Shown here: positions 10,166-20,965 of the stretch, in pieces | Numbering within the stretch: the first letter of the stretch is position 1 | Layout of the letters: the number at the start of each line of letters is the position of its first letter | Origin: Molanna angustata | Lineage: Eukaryota; Arthropoda; Insecta; Trichoptera; Molannidae | Assembly (NCBI GenBank): GCA_963576475.1 | Contig: OY754972.1 | Span: forward strand, 28,331,168-28,395,167 | Direction of reading: 5' to 3' | Length of the DNA stretch: 64,000 nt | Position numbers and translations under genes: made by a program | Notes under the pieces: model-generated | Seen by the model: only the letters and a program-made list of their open reading frames with translations | Databases searched by the model: none | What the model was told of the DNA's origin: nothing

Positions 10166-10322
10166 AGAGTCTCTTTTGTTATTCTCGATATATTCTTTGA
10201 ACTTGGGTGTTAAATGTTTTTTAACGGTAGCTTTATGTAGTCAAAGGAGTAAATATTTTACGGTAAAAGATTCGTAGAGATAGGACTATTTTTGACTGAT
10301 ATATGTTAAAAAGAGTAAAAAT

Positions 10323-10347
10323 TGTCACAACTCTCCTAGGTCTCCCC
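10323..10347 (-). repeat. pogo-like right TIR
   Basis: TGTCACAACTCTCCTAGG...CTCCCC, the inverse of the left TIR with two mismatches. Followed by TA at 10348-10349. Confidence 0.9.
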
Positions 10348-10494
10348 TACTTATTAAATTTTCTGATATCTATAGGTAACTTATTATGTAAACTATACCT
10401 CAATATACCTATGGAAGAAACTCAACCAATCAAATTTTTTAAACTATATTATAAAAATATTTAACAGTAGATATGTACCTACCTGGGTAACGTG

Positions 10495-10590
10495 TAGGTA
10501 CATCTGAGTACAACTGGTACAGTTCGTGATTGTATCTGATACGCCAGGCTCCATTTTCGCATACGGGGCTATAAATGCGTCTCAATATGC
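10495..10590 (-). pseudogene. LINE-B ORF2 fragment, inverted relative to its 3' end
   Basis: Minus strand reads LRRIYSPVCENGAWRIRYNH then ELYQLYSDVPT, the same block as 25450-25540 on the plus strand. The matching downstream part of the family lies 80 bp away on the opposite strand (10670-10823), an arrangement typical of twin-primed LINE insertion. Confidence 0.75.
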
Positions 10591-10669
10591 CGGCTCCGAT
10601 GACTGGGTGACGTAGCGAGAATAGACGAAACCTCTCCACTAAAAGGGATATTTGCTATAAGACCAATGG

Positions 10670-10823
10670 GCAAAAGAAACGCCGGTAGGCCAAAGCTGAG
10701 ATGGTAAGATGGAGCAGAGAGGGACTTGCGGATGATGGGCGTTGTGAATTGGCGGCAGGAAGCGATAGTCAGGGAGGGGCGGAGGGAGCTTCTGGAGGAG
10801 GCCAGGACCCACGATGGTTTGTA
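10670..10823 (+). pseudogene. LINE-B ORF2 extreme C-terminus
   Basis: Plus strand: RNAGRPKLRW, an in-frame TAG, then ERDLRMMGVVNWRQEAIV and LLEEARTHDGL, with a final stop at 10821-10823. Strong match to the tail blocks of the other LINE-B-like fragments in this window. One internal stop. Confidence 0.8.
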
Positions 10824-10829
10824 GCGCTA

Positions 10830-11275
10830 CTGATGGTCCTTTTATACCCTGAGTATACGGATGTAAACAAAAATGAACAGTAGATTAGCTTCTAATGTAT
10901 AAAACATGAAAAAATATTGCATATCACCTAATACGTGAGATATAACATTTTTTTGCGAAAAAAAGGTAAAATTTGGATTATTTTTAAATAGCAAGAATAT
11001 TGATTAAAATATTATAATAATAAAAAACTCAGCCGGTAGATTTTCATATACCTACTCTTTCGATTGAAGTAAAAATCTACTTCATAGGCCTTGTAGTTAA
11101 TATAACTAATTGTACAAAAATGTATTAAATATATTCAAATTTCAAAAAAACTCATGCAATAGAATAAAGATGTACTTACTTACAAACTGTTCCTTTTATC
11201 AAAGACGTATATTTTGAGAGTAGCAGAGGAAATTATTTTCAAAATATGTTATATATTATATGCCTCTTAACATGT
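10830..11275 (+). repeat. Dispersed repeat J, copy 1
   Basis: Shares TATACCCTG, ATACGxATGTA, the GAAAAAATATTG block, AAAAACT(C/A)AGCCG(G/A)TAGATTTT and the later 'AAAATCTACTT' with 13676-14240. It directly follows the LINE-B tail and could be that element's 3' UTR. No coding potential. Confidence 0.6.
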
Positions 11276-11580
11276 ATGTCTGTACTAAAATTTACAATGG
11301 ATTTTTGACTAACTTCCCGACCAGTTGGAGCTCTGTAACATTCAGAATTTGTGAATTCCCGATAACAATGCATTTAAAACTTCCAGTTTGATTTATTGAT
11401 ATTTTGATAAAATTGAATAATTTGGTATTTCATACAAAGAAAACAAAGCAATACCGGCTGAGCGTTAATAATATTAGAACTTTATTCGGTAAGATGCAAA
11501 AATAATATTTTACTGTTTTCAATGTAAAAACAATTCAAATAATAATAAATATAATATACAAAATTAATATTAAATTAAAT
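11276..11580. other. No recognisable feature
   Basis: AT-rich spacer. Confidence 0.4.
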
Positions 11581-11790
11581 TGCCGATCTCCGTGGCACAA
11601 TTGGTAGGTGAGCCGATTGGCTTCTTTGCGGGCGTCCTGGGCTCGATCCCGAGAAATTTATTAAAATTAAATTTATCTCGCAAATATTTCTTCTCTGGAC
11701 TGGAAACTCTGGTAAGTTGAAATAAATTACCATATGGAAATAAACTCGCTAGTTGCGCTTGGTGCAAGGAAGTATTTAGTATTATTACTA
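11581..11790 (+). mobile_element. SINE-3 copy
   Basis: The tRNA-like head has box A (TGGCACAATTGG) and box B (GGCTCGATCCC), then the family body CTCTGGACTGGAAACT, the tail block ATTACCATATGGAAATAAAC and an ATT-type terminal repeat. Promoter boxes are recognisable, but the anticodon arm no longer folds cleanly. Confidence 0.8.
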
Positions 11791-12785
11791 TATTAAATTT
11801 GATAATTTTAATAAAATTATTATATTTTATAATAGAATTTGTTTGTGTAATTTAATGTATGCTAGTGAAAAATCGATTACAAATTTAAATCATGCAATAT
11901 TATATATTACTCTGAAAAGAGTGTCCTGAATTTTTTTTATTTATTTTATTTTTAACTGTAGGGAGATATCTCACGTACACGTCGTATTTTTGACTCTTTA
12001 AACTTTGTAACATTGCGTAGTAGGCAAAGCCTACAAGTATTTTATAAATGTGCATTTCCATATCAGCGTTCAATGACATCACTATTCGAGGAAAATCCTA
12101 CAAAGGTACCTACCAAATTAATTCAAAAAAGATTTCTCCTTTCCTAAGATTAAACTGGATTTAATTATAAATATATTTGCATTCAAATTGAATAATTAAT
12201 TTGTATGTAATGATGGTGATAATTTGTCCATGTGGGAAGAATGGGAAATTGATTATGTTCGCGTATCGCAGCGTTGAAAGTCAACAGTTGAAAGTGTCGC
12301 TATTAATAATTACATATACAAATTGTAATACCAATTTACATTTGAATTTATTTATATATCACCTCAGATGAATGTCGCGGGCAAACAAATGTCGTGTATG
12401 CATTCGTCAAATGAATGTAAAGACATGTATTACAGCCATTAGGCACACTAAAGGTTTATCTATTCCTATCTTGGTGATTACGTCATGGAGTTAATTGAAA
12501 ATATCAATTTATGTGTGAGCGCGCCTTAAGTAAATAAGAACGTCATTTTATACAATATTGATATGATCATTCTGCATTGTATATTTTTTTTCTTGGGTAA
12601 TACATATATAATATAATAGTATTTTTATACATAATGTATTCAAGCACAAACACACTGAAAAAAATATGGTAATTCAACTTTTTGGCTACCGATATTTTAA
12701 CTAAACTTCTGTTAGCAGTAACTGAAGCACTTATGGGTATCATAACTGTATAGTTTGGCTGTGTGCACCAAACTTTTGGTTAGAC
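11791..12785. other. No gene; AT-rich
   Basis: No coding region or known repeat. The last 120 bp form the left flank of the hAT insertion. The interrupted sequence there is 'TTGGTTAGACTAACCA', a short palindrome used as target. Confidence 0.4.
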
Positions 12786-13545
12786 CAGTGGTCGGCAAAC
12801 TTATTGGCCAAAGAACCAAATATGTACATTACAACGATTCAAAAAAATTCTGAGAGCCAAATCTGTTTTTTAATTTAGCATACCTTTATTATAATTTTAG
12901 ACCTTCATTAAATTACGGGTACACTGAATAAAACTTGATTTCACACTTGATAAAGATTTATTCGTTATTAAGCAATAATATGAAAGAAAAGTATCCATAA
13001 ATTTAAATCATGACAATGAATGACAAATACTTAATGCGAACAATGTCCTTGCATCTCCTTGGAAAGTTTCAATAAGTCAGGTTTGTATGTTGTTTTTAAT
13101 TTTAGGCATGATTCCAGGTTCTCATCAATAAGACGACTTCTCAGTTTACACTTGATAAAGTGTAAACTGAGTGCTTGAAAAAGATTGTTCGCATGAATAT
13201 GTAGAACCAAAAAGGGAAAGAACAGCAAACGCGAGTATTTTCAGCTGATCGTAAGAGTCAGGAATACTATTCCAGACGTTTAAAATGATCATGTCTTCCT
13301 TCTCCAGGTCTTTCAAAGCAGACCACTTGTGTTGTGAACTAAGATCATATTTGTTCTTCTCCAATATTTCCAAATCAATACAAAGACGTTAAAATTTAAT
13401 ATTGTCGCTCCTAAGTGTACATGTGTGGGGGTCTATTCCCTCGGCGCGATGCGCCTGTCCGGGTCCGTGGATATTTATGCCAGAGCCGCACTCAAGGAGC
13501 CAAAGAGCCGCATGTGGCTTTGGAGCCGCACTTTGCCGACCTTCT
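12786..13545 (-). mobile_element. hAT transposon remnant, 760 bp
   Basis: Perfect 8-bp target duplication GGTTAGAC at 12778-12785 and 13546-13553, and matching ends (AGTGGTCGGCAAA at the left, inverted TTTGCCGACC at the right). Both ends carry further 'AGAGCCGCA' or 'GAGCCAAA' subterminal motifs. The interior retains only the transposase C-terminus on the minus strand, so this is an internally deleted copy. Confidence 0.9.
13031..13373 (-). pseudogene. hAT transposase C-terminal dimerisation region
   Basis: Two overlapping minus frames: LKDLEKEDMIILNVWNSIPD, FGSTYSCEQSFSS, then in the next frame FIKCKLRSRLIDENLESCL, TYKPDLLKLSKEMQ. 'LS.FGSTY.CE..FS.....K...R.RL.DE.L' is the hATC dimerisation signature found in GTF2IRD2/SCAND3-like hAT proteins. 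A frameshift near 13150 separates the halves. The DDE-bearing core is deleted. Confidence 0.85.
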
Positions 13546-13602
13546 GGTTAGACTAACCAGATATTTAGTAGTCACTATAATTTGGTTACTTTTAACAAAA
13601 AA

Positions 13603-13869
13603 AAAACTGTACATTCACACCGTTGCATGGGTTGGTTTGAAGAGGCTCTCTTACGTCAATAATACCGCTTTAAGGCCCTTGTATACCCTGGGCATACGAA
13701 TGTACACAAATATCCACTTTTAATAACATCCTATTGAAAAAACTGTACATTCACACCGTTGCATGGGTTGGTTTGAAGAGGCTCTCTTACGTCAATAATA
13801 CCGCTTTAAGGCCCTTGTATACCCTGGGCATACGAATGTACACAAATATCCACTTTTAATAACATCCTA
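13603..13869 (+). repeat. 136-bp exact tandem duplication
   Basis: The block beginning AAAACTGTACATTCACACC and ending ATAACATCCTA occurs twice, offset by 136 bp, with no difference that I can see by eye. The duplicated block includes the 5' start of repeat J. It is either very young or an assembly artefact. Confidence 0.85.
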
Positions 13870-14240
13870 ATGTTTGAAACACGAAAAAATATTGTATATT
13901 ACCCAATCTGTGTTAGAGGTTTTTTTAAATATCAAGAATGGTAATCAAAATATTAATAAAGTGAAAAACTAAGCCGATAGATTTTTATGTTTTCTTTCAA
14001 TTGATTTGAAAATCTACTTTTATCGCCTTTTGATTTTTTTAGTTACTTGCAATAAAAAAGTAAAAAAAGGGTTTTACTCAAATTTCTTTAACAAGAAAAA
14101 TATTAAACAAATTCATATTTCAAAAACTCATGCAACAGAATGAAAATGTAAATACAAGCTATTTTTATAACAATGACATATTTTTTGAGGATTGGTACTA
14201 GGGAAAAGATTTTCAAAATATACTTATAAATAAATAAAAA
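13870..14240 (+). repeat. Dispersed repeat J, copy 2 (continuation)
   Basis: Continues the similarity to 10880-11275 (CACGAAAAAATATTGTATAT, AACTAAGCCGATAGATTTTT, 'AAAATCTACTT'). No ORF of interest. Confidence 0.6.
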
Positions 14241-15090
14241 ATATACACATAATAAATAGAATTTTTCTATAGACGTTGTCTTCAACACAAATAAAATAAA
14301 GTAGGTCTCCTATCTTTCCTAGTAGGTACTTTGATTTAATCAGCTGTCTTATTTTGGTATTTTTTATGTACTAGTAAATCAATAATACATTATTTGTATT
14401 TTTTTGTATCAATATTAATTATGCATGGAGTTTTCACTGGTCCACTAATAAAGCAATGTACATTGTCTGTTTTATAAATTGTGTAGACTGTATAACTCTC
14501 TATCGACCATAAAAATAAAATAAAAAATAAAATAAATATATAAGAAATTTTTTTTTTCTGCAATCAAAGTTTGAACTTTTAGAAAAATATATTTAGGTTT
14601 TATTATAAGAACCAACCAACTTCAAAAAAGTTTTCCCGTCTCTTACAATTTAAATATTTTCAAAAACTGAGCCAGTTAATTCATTTTTAACAGCCATCCT
14701 AAATAATTGAAAATGCTATGTTTTCTGAGCACTGAACATTGAACATGTTATTAAAATATTTGTTTCTACGGGTTACCTACTTACTTGTTAAGACGTTATC
14801 ATTTGTGGCTGGTGAGATTATCTTACAATAACCGAAGATTGAGTTTCTGTTTAGTAAATTCTTTACATATTAATAATAATATTCATCTAAGAACGAACTC
14901 TGGGAATATTCGTTTATGTACATAAACGTCAACAATGCATAAAATATTAGATGCTCTGATGTTAGAGGTCATACAAGTAAAATCGTATTACAATTTATCA
15001 CAAAACATTAAAATGTATACTTTGTTTGGTAATAAATATTAAAATATTCATAAATCGAATATTGCGAAACACGTTCATATATTTTCACTT
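14241..15090. other. No recognisable feature
   Basis: AT-rich, no motif. Confidence 0.5.
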
Positions 15091-15099
15091 AGCACTCGT

Positions 15100-15480
15100 T
15101 TTGCATATCTTCTTCCTGGCAATACCAACTTTCTGCCTATATTGACTATTGTGGTCGCTTCTTCTCGTCCTCAAGCTGTATGCTCTGAGGTTTTGGGAGT
15201 AGCTTTCATGCATACCGTCTCTTTGTAGGATCTTGGAGCAATTGTTTATCCGGGTGTTCTTTGGATGATAAAGGAGGAAGATTTCCATATATTGTCTTAC
15301 TTACGACATGGTCTGATGGGCTCCGTTCTACATGTCCATACCATCTCAGCTGACGCTATTCTAGCTTGCAGTGACTCCCTAACTGCCACGAATATATGAA
15401 CTCTTTATTTCGTCTTTTGATGACACTCCCGACACTACCGACCACCTAGGCATTCGCATTTCTGTGAACTCAAGATACCT
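15100..15480 (-). pseudogene. Probable LINE ORF2 tail, badly decayed
   Basis: Minus strand: RWYGHVERSPSDHVV then GNLPPLSS, and in a shifted frame APRSYKETVCMKATPKTSEH. 'L.WYGH' followed by a 'G.P..R.KD.C' like block is the usual order in LINE C-termini. Several frameshifts and stops. The GC content is also higher than the surroundings. Confidence 0.45.
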
Positions 15481-15500
15481 TGCGTAGGAATTGTACAACA

Positions 15501-15690
15501 TTTTTTTTTTTTTTTTTTAATTAAAAATGAATATGTCCTTGTTAAACAAGTACATATACATCTTCCTACGTTCCCTAAAATAAGCAAATAAATGCTTGTG
15601 CTATAGGTGAACGAAATCGGTCGAGGCAGGATTCGAACTCGCGAACACTGGATTACTAGCCCAGCGCGCTAACCGCTCTGCCATCGACCC
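15501..15690 (-). mobile_element. SINE-1 copy (tRNA-Thr-like head)
   Basis: Minus strand: box A TGGCAGAGCGG, anticodon arm CTGGG-CTAGTAA-TCCAG giving anticodon AGT (threonine), box B AGTTCGAATCC, then the family body and a poly-A end (T run 15501-15518). It is the cleanest head in the family. Its junction with an A-tailed body identifies it as a SINE, not a tRNA gene. Confidence 0.88.
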
Positions 15691-17286
15691 ATCTGACCCA
15701 TCGACACATTGTCCCACTTGATTCGAATATGAGAACTGAAATTTACCTTTTCTCAAAGCTTTTGCATGGATTTGTCGAAGAGACGATAAACAGATCGGGG
15801 TCGTCCCATGACCGTGTGAATCATATTCTAAAGGAATTGTAAGATGCTTAAACACAGACGAAAGAAATTATCTATAATATTATAAGAATGTTGATGAGGG
15901 GATTCGATGAATGCGTGTCACGATAGACAAATGTGGCGTCAGGTTGTGTCTTTCTACACTGTAAGAGACACGTACTGACGTTATCTACGGCTTAATAAAA
16001 AAACTGTTTGATGATTCTCAACCATTTTTTATGATGCATAATGCATTTAAAATAATAAACTAGCGTTTATTTCGATAAGAGAGCATTTTCCGCCTGTGAA
16101 CTTATGTAAAATAAGTTTGATTTCATTAATATATGTGCTAATTATTTACTATAAACCATTTCTTCAGTTGAACTTTTTTCTAGTTTCGGGAATTTATATA
16201 TCTCACATCGACAGAAAAGGTCAACGTCTCCCGAAATTAGTACTTACATAGTATAAAGTTTAGCTCAACAATTGGTTTATAGCAAAGTATTTAAAAACTT
16301 ACCTATTACTGTGCCTATCATGGACTTCTCCAAAGTTACCGTCCAATCCATTTATTTTATACACCTATAAAATATGATTTATTTAAGAATTATTAAAATG
16401 CCTAATTGAAAACATCCAATTGAACAAAGTATTAGTTGCTCATCAAGTTTCAAGTGAAAAGGCGTGTCTGTGTTATCACTTATTCAATTCCAAAGGTAGG
16501 TACTTACCTCCTAAGTCATCAAGGAAATGCTATGTATGTAGCTTTTCTAGAAAGATAGACACTTAAAAATTATTGTATACACATGTTTCGAAAAGGTATA
16601 ATTAAATCATGTTTTACTGAGATGTTTTCATATCATTATAACCAACCAACTCATATTGTTTCAATGAATCTATGATATTGTTTGTTTATGATTTGTTTCA
16701 TCCATGCTTTAACCTCAATGCAGATGTAGGTACTATGAATATTTTATTACAATGAAAAAATCTTGTTGGATTCATTTGAAATGTTATCTTTATGTTGCAA
16801 ACTTAAGATCGAAATCCCGTAGACTGCACAAAAATATTTCAAATATAATAAATAACCTACCTACCAAATATTAAATATTTCCGATATAAAACATTTCAGA
16901 ATGGCTTAAGTATGAATGTCACAGGTAGGTACTAGGTAAGAGATCATAGAATTTTAGAATCGATAGTATTAAAAAAAAAAAAGTGCCTGAAATAACTATG
17001 TGCCATTACTGTAGATAAAACTGTGGTTGCCATACAATTTAGAGTTAATAAGCAAGATGTATGTAAGTTGCTTATTATGAATCAATCGAATAAAGGATCT
17101 GACTGGTATCTACTAAGTACCTACCTATATAAAGTTTGTAATCAACTCAGCAATCAGTAGATGGATGAGGAAGAAGACATCGGTAAAGACAATTTATATA
17201 TTTTCCATGTTCCAGAATTGTGCTTGTTTTTCAGAAATGAAACTATGTTTATATCGATTTAGATGACAGAGCTGTCATCTCAATGA
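15691..17286. other. No recognisable feature
   Basis: About 1.6 kb of AT-rich DNA. A poly-A run at about 16971-16982 is the only structure noted. Confidence 0.5.
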
Positions 17287-17390
17287 ATTAGGAATCCAGT
17301 GATGAAAAATTCAAACCCAACCCAGCCTCGACCGATTTCGTTTGCCTATAGCGCAAGCATTTATTCCTAATTTAGGTAATGTATTTGGAT
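17287..17390 (+). mobile_element. SINE-1 fragment
   Basis: Starts inside the anticodon arm (GGAATCCAGTG) and continues with CCTCGACCGATTTCGTTTGC and CAAGCATTTATTCCTAATTT. 5'-truncated. Confidence 0.7.
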
Positions 17391-17675
17391 ATCAGCAGCG
17401 GAATAGCTTATAGAAGCCGAAAATCTTGGCTTAACTATGAATATTATGTTTAGAAATTTAAGATATTTTTTTGTTCGATTTATTGAAACCATATTACAAG
17501 ATTAAACATTAAACCGTATGCAGATACGATGCTTTAAATGGCCACAACTTTAAATAATACTTTGGCCAAAAATATTTTCACAACCACTAGAATGAAAAAC
17601 GATGTTAAAAATCATTAAATTTTCCAATTATTTTTCAGGGTTTGCGTAGTCGGAAGGCTCTAAGCACGCCCCTGG
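17391..17675 (+). repeat. Dispersed repeat K, copy 1
   Basis: Inverse of 30233-30505. Shared blocks are GCCGAAAATCTTGGCTT, TTTGCGTAGT with AAGGCTCTAAG, and CACGCCCCTGGT. The mariner-like element begins 11 bp after its end. Confidence 0.65.
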
Positions 17676-17685
17676 TGGATATATA

Positions 17686-18587
17686 CAGGGTGTCCAGGCG
17701 AGGTAGGGGGGTATGATCTGGCGATTACTTTGCAACGATGCGGTGTGTAAGCGCGGGGAGGGGGTTGAGACGCGGACAACTACTTGGAGATTTAGTAGCA
17801 ATGGATCCGTACTTGGTACTGCATTGCGCTTTTTGCGTGCGCGCATATTATCAAAACAATAATTTTGTAGTTACTGCTCAGCGTTTATTACGAGCAGAAT
17901 ATCGAACGCGCAGTGCTCCATGTGAGAACACAATCAGAAGATGGATAGAAATGTTCGAGAATACTGGTTCAATGGTTCAGATCCCAAACAGAAGCCATTT
18001 ACGAACAGTTAGAAAGAAGAAACTGTGAAACAAGTTAGACAGTCGGTGCGTCACAATCCATCGCTTTCAATAAGGAAGCGCACTCAACAACTCCAATTTA
18101 AAAAGTCGACTTTACATGTGATTCTAAAGAAGAAATTGCATCTGAAGGCTTACAAAATCCAATTATTGCAAGAATTGAAGTACACGGACTTCATAAAACG
18201 AATCAATTGCGACCGTGACGGAAGTGTTCCAGATAAGGTCATTTCTCGAAGAAGGAGCATAAACTGGCCTCCCAGGAGTCCAGATTTAAGTCCTTTGGGT
18301 TATTTTTTGTGGGGATACTTAAAAAGTGTTGTTTCCCACAATAAACCCACAACTTTGCTTCAATTAAAGCAGAACATCATCGCAGGAATGGCGGTTATTC
18401 CGAGAACGGTTACGTGGAAGATTAGAGGAGTGTTTGCAGCGTGAGGGAAGACATTTGAACAACATAATCTTTTCAAAATAATTTTCCATTTATTTATCTT
18501 TCATAATAATAATAATTGTTTTATACAATATTAGTCGATTTTTTTTATTTTGGTTTCTCACGCCCCCTACCTCATCTGGACACCCTA
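17686..18587 (+). mobile_element. mariner-like transposon, 0.9 kb, internally deleted
   Basis: Terminal inverted repeats AGGGTGTCCAGGCGAGG(TAGGGGG) at 17687-17710 and, inverted with two changes, at 18563-18586. TA at 17684-17685 and 18588-18589. It encodes an N-terminal helix-turn-helix region and the end of the DDE domain. The central catalytic region is missing. Confidence 0.87.
17738..18444 (+). pseudogene. mariner-like transposase, two frames
   Basis: Frame 1 (start likely Met at 17801): MDPYLVLHCAFCVRAYYQNN, TIRRWIEMFENTGSM, a DNA-binding helix-turn-helix of the kind found in arthropod mariner/Tc3-like proteins. After a -1/+2 frame change at 18025: VRQSVRHNPSLSIRKR, LHVILKKKLHLKAYK, then a jump straight to RRRSINWPPRSPDLSPLGYF and LWGYLKSVV. 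'WPPRSPDL.PL..FLWG' surrounds the last catalytic Asp. The first two acidic residues have been lost with the deleted middle. Confidence 0.87.
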
Positions 18588-18811
18588 TAAATATATAATG
18601 TAATTTTCACAAAGACACTTCACTAGATATACAAACATATTATATTATATAAGTTTATAACTACGTTTCAAAATTTAGTGGTAGGTGGACGAAATAATTT
18701 GAATTAATGGATCTTATTTGAATTTTGCATTATATAATTCAAACAAATACTAAAAAAATCCCGGTAAATATAATATTTTGAGTCAAATATTACATTTACC
18801 GAGAGATCAGA

Positions 18812-18973
18812 GGGGGCCTAGACAACGTGTCATTTAAGCTAAGCGTTATATCGCTAAGCGATAGTAAATGTATGAAATTGGTCGCTATGACAACACGTGA
18901 CAGCCAAAAATTTCATACATTTCTATCGCTTAGCGATATAACGCTTTGCTTTAATGGCATGTTGTCTAGGGGG
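18812..18973. mobile_element. MITE-1, foldback, 162 bp
   Basis: Arms of about 65 nt: GGGGGCCTAGACAAC...TTATATCGCTAAGCGATAG... and the inverted copy ending GTTGTCTAGGGGG, with a loop of about 30 nt. The arms contain a nested palindrome TATCGCTAAGCGATA. No coding capacity. Confidence 0.8.
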
Positions 18974-19004
18974 TCAGGTCGACCTGTCGGAAAGTTGGGG
19001 ACCG

Positions 19005-19256
19005 GGACACCAACTACCCTACCTGACATGGAAGATGCTTAATAGATTACGCGTCGGTGTCTCCAGATGCAAAGAGAACATGCTAAGGTGGGGTATAAAG
19101 GTGGAAGAGGATGTTTCCTGCAATTGCGGCGAGATACAAACTGACGAACACCTCCTCATCTGTCAAGATATGCCAGTGAGATGCGACGCAGAGGAGTTGA
19201 AGATTGCTAATGACAATGCCGTTACGGTTGCTGTATTCTGGAGTGGGAAGGCCTAG
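19005..19256 (+). pseudogene. LINE-C ORF2 C-terminus
   Basis: TWKMLNRLRVGVSRCKENM, LRWGI, CNCGEIQTDEHLLICQ, then AVTVAVFWSGKA and a stop. This is the RNase-H-side/zinc-block end of jockey-like LINEs ('LNRLR.G...C....W', 'C.CG..QT..HLL.C', 'A...A.FW'). Related to 49502-49630. Truncated 5' at or near MITE-1. Confidence 0.85.
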
Positions 19257-20355
19257 TGGTGAAGTACTCGGACTCGTTAAGTAAGTAAGTAAGTAAAATA
19301 ATATTTTTTCACTCCATAACATGAATATCTTCTGAAAAATAAAATAATAATTTTTTACAACACATGAATTTGACAATATTTAACCAACGCTATGTCGCCT
19401 GCCCGTAAAACCACCAAAAATACAGAACAGTTGGACCTCAGCTCCTAAGAGTACGTTCCTAAATACCTGAATAAAAAAAACAGATTCATGATCTACATAC
19501 AGAAGAGAGATATTTCAATATAAGCGGTTTCTATTTACATATGTACCTAGTCTTTATTTATTGTTAATTCCGCATAATACGAATAAGTCGGTAAAACACA
19601 TACATACCTATTGTAGATATGACATCATAGGGTCATGGGTTACACAGATTGGTACTATTATAATATATAGGTATTAAATTTCTGTCTGTATAAGTAGGTA
19701 TATCGTTCATATCAATTTACTCACTTCGTGACTAAGTAAATAGATTCCTGAACCAAATGTCTCTGGTTCGATACCAGAAGAAGACATATTTTTCCACTGT
19801 GTTAGTCTGGATTTACGACTATCGTTATAAATAAATCTCCAATATTTTGGTAACATGTTATTGATCAAATTGATATTTGACAAAGTAGTTCCCTAGGAGG
19901 CAGCTCACACTCAGTTCGTCAGGATTACAGAGTGACTTCCTAAAGGGCTTGAACAGAGTCAACAAAGCGTCTTACTATGACCGATGCTTTGGTGTGAGCG
20001 GTCCAATTAAGTGGAATTACTGCCTCCAGATGTCTGCAGTGCTCAAAGCAAGAGAACTTTCACTAACGGACTGAAAACAGCCTTGTTTCATAGAGCTGCA
20101 CATGACTGAACCATCAGTGCCCTTGGAATGATCTTGAATCACTAATCGACACTATATTAAATCACCTACATATAATTATTGACATAACGTGGCAAAGCAA
20201 TAGTACGTTGCCACAAAGAATTATGATGAAATTATGATAAATACTATACAAATTTTAATTTTGATCGCAAACCGGTATCGCCCAATGCCGAGCATTGTCA
20301 GAATGGTGAAAAATTATATCGTTTTTTTTTCTTCATAATTCTCTATCATAAAGAG
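19257..20355. other. No clear feature
   Basis: GTAA tract at about 19280-19296. 19890-20110 is somewhat GC-richer and could be another decayed LINE end (TNGLKTALFHRAAHD in one frame), but I cannot support it. Confidence 0.35.
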
Positions 20356-20359
20356 CTCT

Positions 20360-20585
20360 ATCATAAAGTTAAAGTTATATACATACATACCATCACGCCA
20401 TGTTTACACTAGATGTATTAATTTTGTATTATTTACGTCTAAAGAAAAGTTACTATTATTATTATGTCCCTCGAGGGGTAGGCAGAGAGAACCTAACGCC
20501 ATATTTTTCCATCCTGGCACGCATCCCTCGCCTCGTCCACGTTCATGCTTCGTCTCATACATGTTCTTTTGTTCTCATGTGAAAT
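20360..20585 (+). repeat. Dispersed repeat L
   Basis: CATACCATCACGCC, then CCCTCGAGGGGTAGGCAGAG, ACGCCATATTTTTCCAT and TCATACATGTTCTTTTGT. The same ordered blocks appear at 62877-62985, and the start in inverse at 22322-22378. This style of repeat is very common in lepidopteran genomes (from memory). Confidence 0.65.
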
Positions 20586-20965
20586 AAATTTCACATTTAT
20601 ATGAAAAATGTATATAACAGAAGTAAAATAGCTTCTGTAAGGGAAAATTGAGTGATCAACTTCATATTGATATTGTATGTGTCTCTATAGAAAAGTGTAT
20701 TTTTTATTCTCCACTTCATTTATTTAAAAAAATTCAACACAGACAGCGTTTGCTGGTATGAGTGTTGACATACATTTTGGTTTATATTGACATTTTGTTA
20801 GATAAATACATGTTTTACAATGTGGTGAACAATAACATTACAATACTTCATAAAAATGCATTTACAAATTTTCAACCTTTTAAGAAGAAAAAAATGAACA
20901 CATACTATGGTGTGGAAAGTTTAGTGTTGGCTATAACCCACTCATTTTTGTTAGTACATATAAAT
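20586..20965 (+). repeat. Rep-C, 3' half
   Basis: Matches 31385-31880: CAGAAGTAAAATAGCTTCTG, TTGATATTGTATGTGTCTCT, AATGCATTTACAAATTTTC, GTGTGGAAAGTTTAGTGTTG and the terminal CCCACTCATTTTT. Interior differs by a replacement at about 20720-20830. Confidence 0.7.

Larger units (their letters stand above)
7624..10347 (+). mobile_element. pogo/Tigger-like DNA transposon, 2.7 kb, defective, with nested LINE
   Basis: Bounded by 25-bp terminal inverted repeats (7624-7648 and 10323-10347) with two mismatches and flanked by TA on both sides (7622-7623, 10348-10349), the target duplication of the Tc1/mariner/pogo group. It contains two transposase fragments of the Tigger/pogo type (8047-8393, 8466-8831) and a LINE inserted downstream of the second (8855-9917). 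The catalytic core is deleted, so it cannot move itself. Confidence 0.88.

Noticed and set aside
13139..13172. Palindrome CTCAGTTTACACTT / AAGTGTAAACTGAG as a regulatory hairpin
   Set aside because: It lies in the hAT transposase coding region where two frames overlap; a small inverted duplication in a dead gene is the simpler reading.
15601..15690. tRNA-Thr(AGT) gene
   Set aside because: The head folds like a tRNA, but it is joined to a conserved non-tRNA body and a poly-A tail shared by several copies, so it is a SINE head. The same applies at 54961-55045 and 55118-55190.
19890..20110. Another LINE tail
   Set aside because: Slightly GC-richer with one suggestive stretch, but no ordered pair of LINE motifs could be read.
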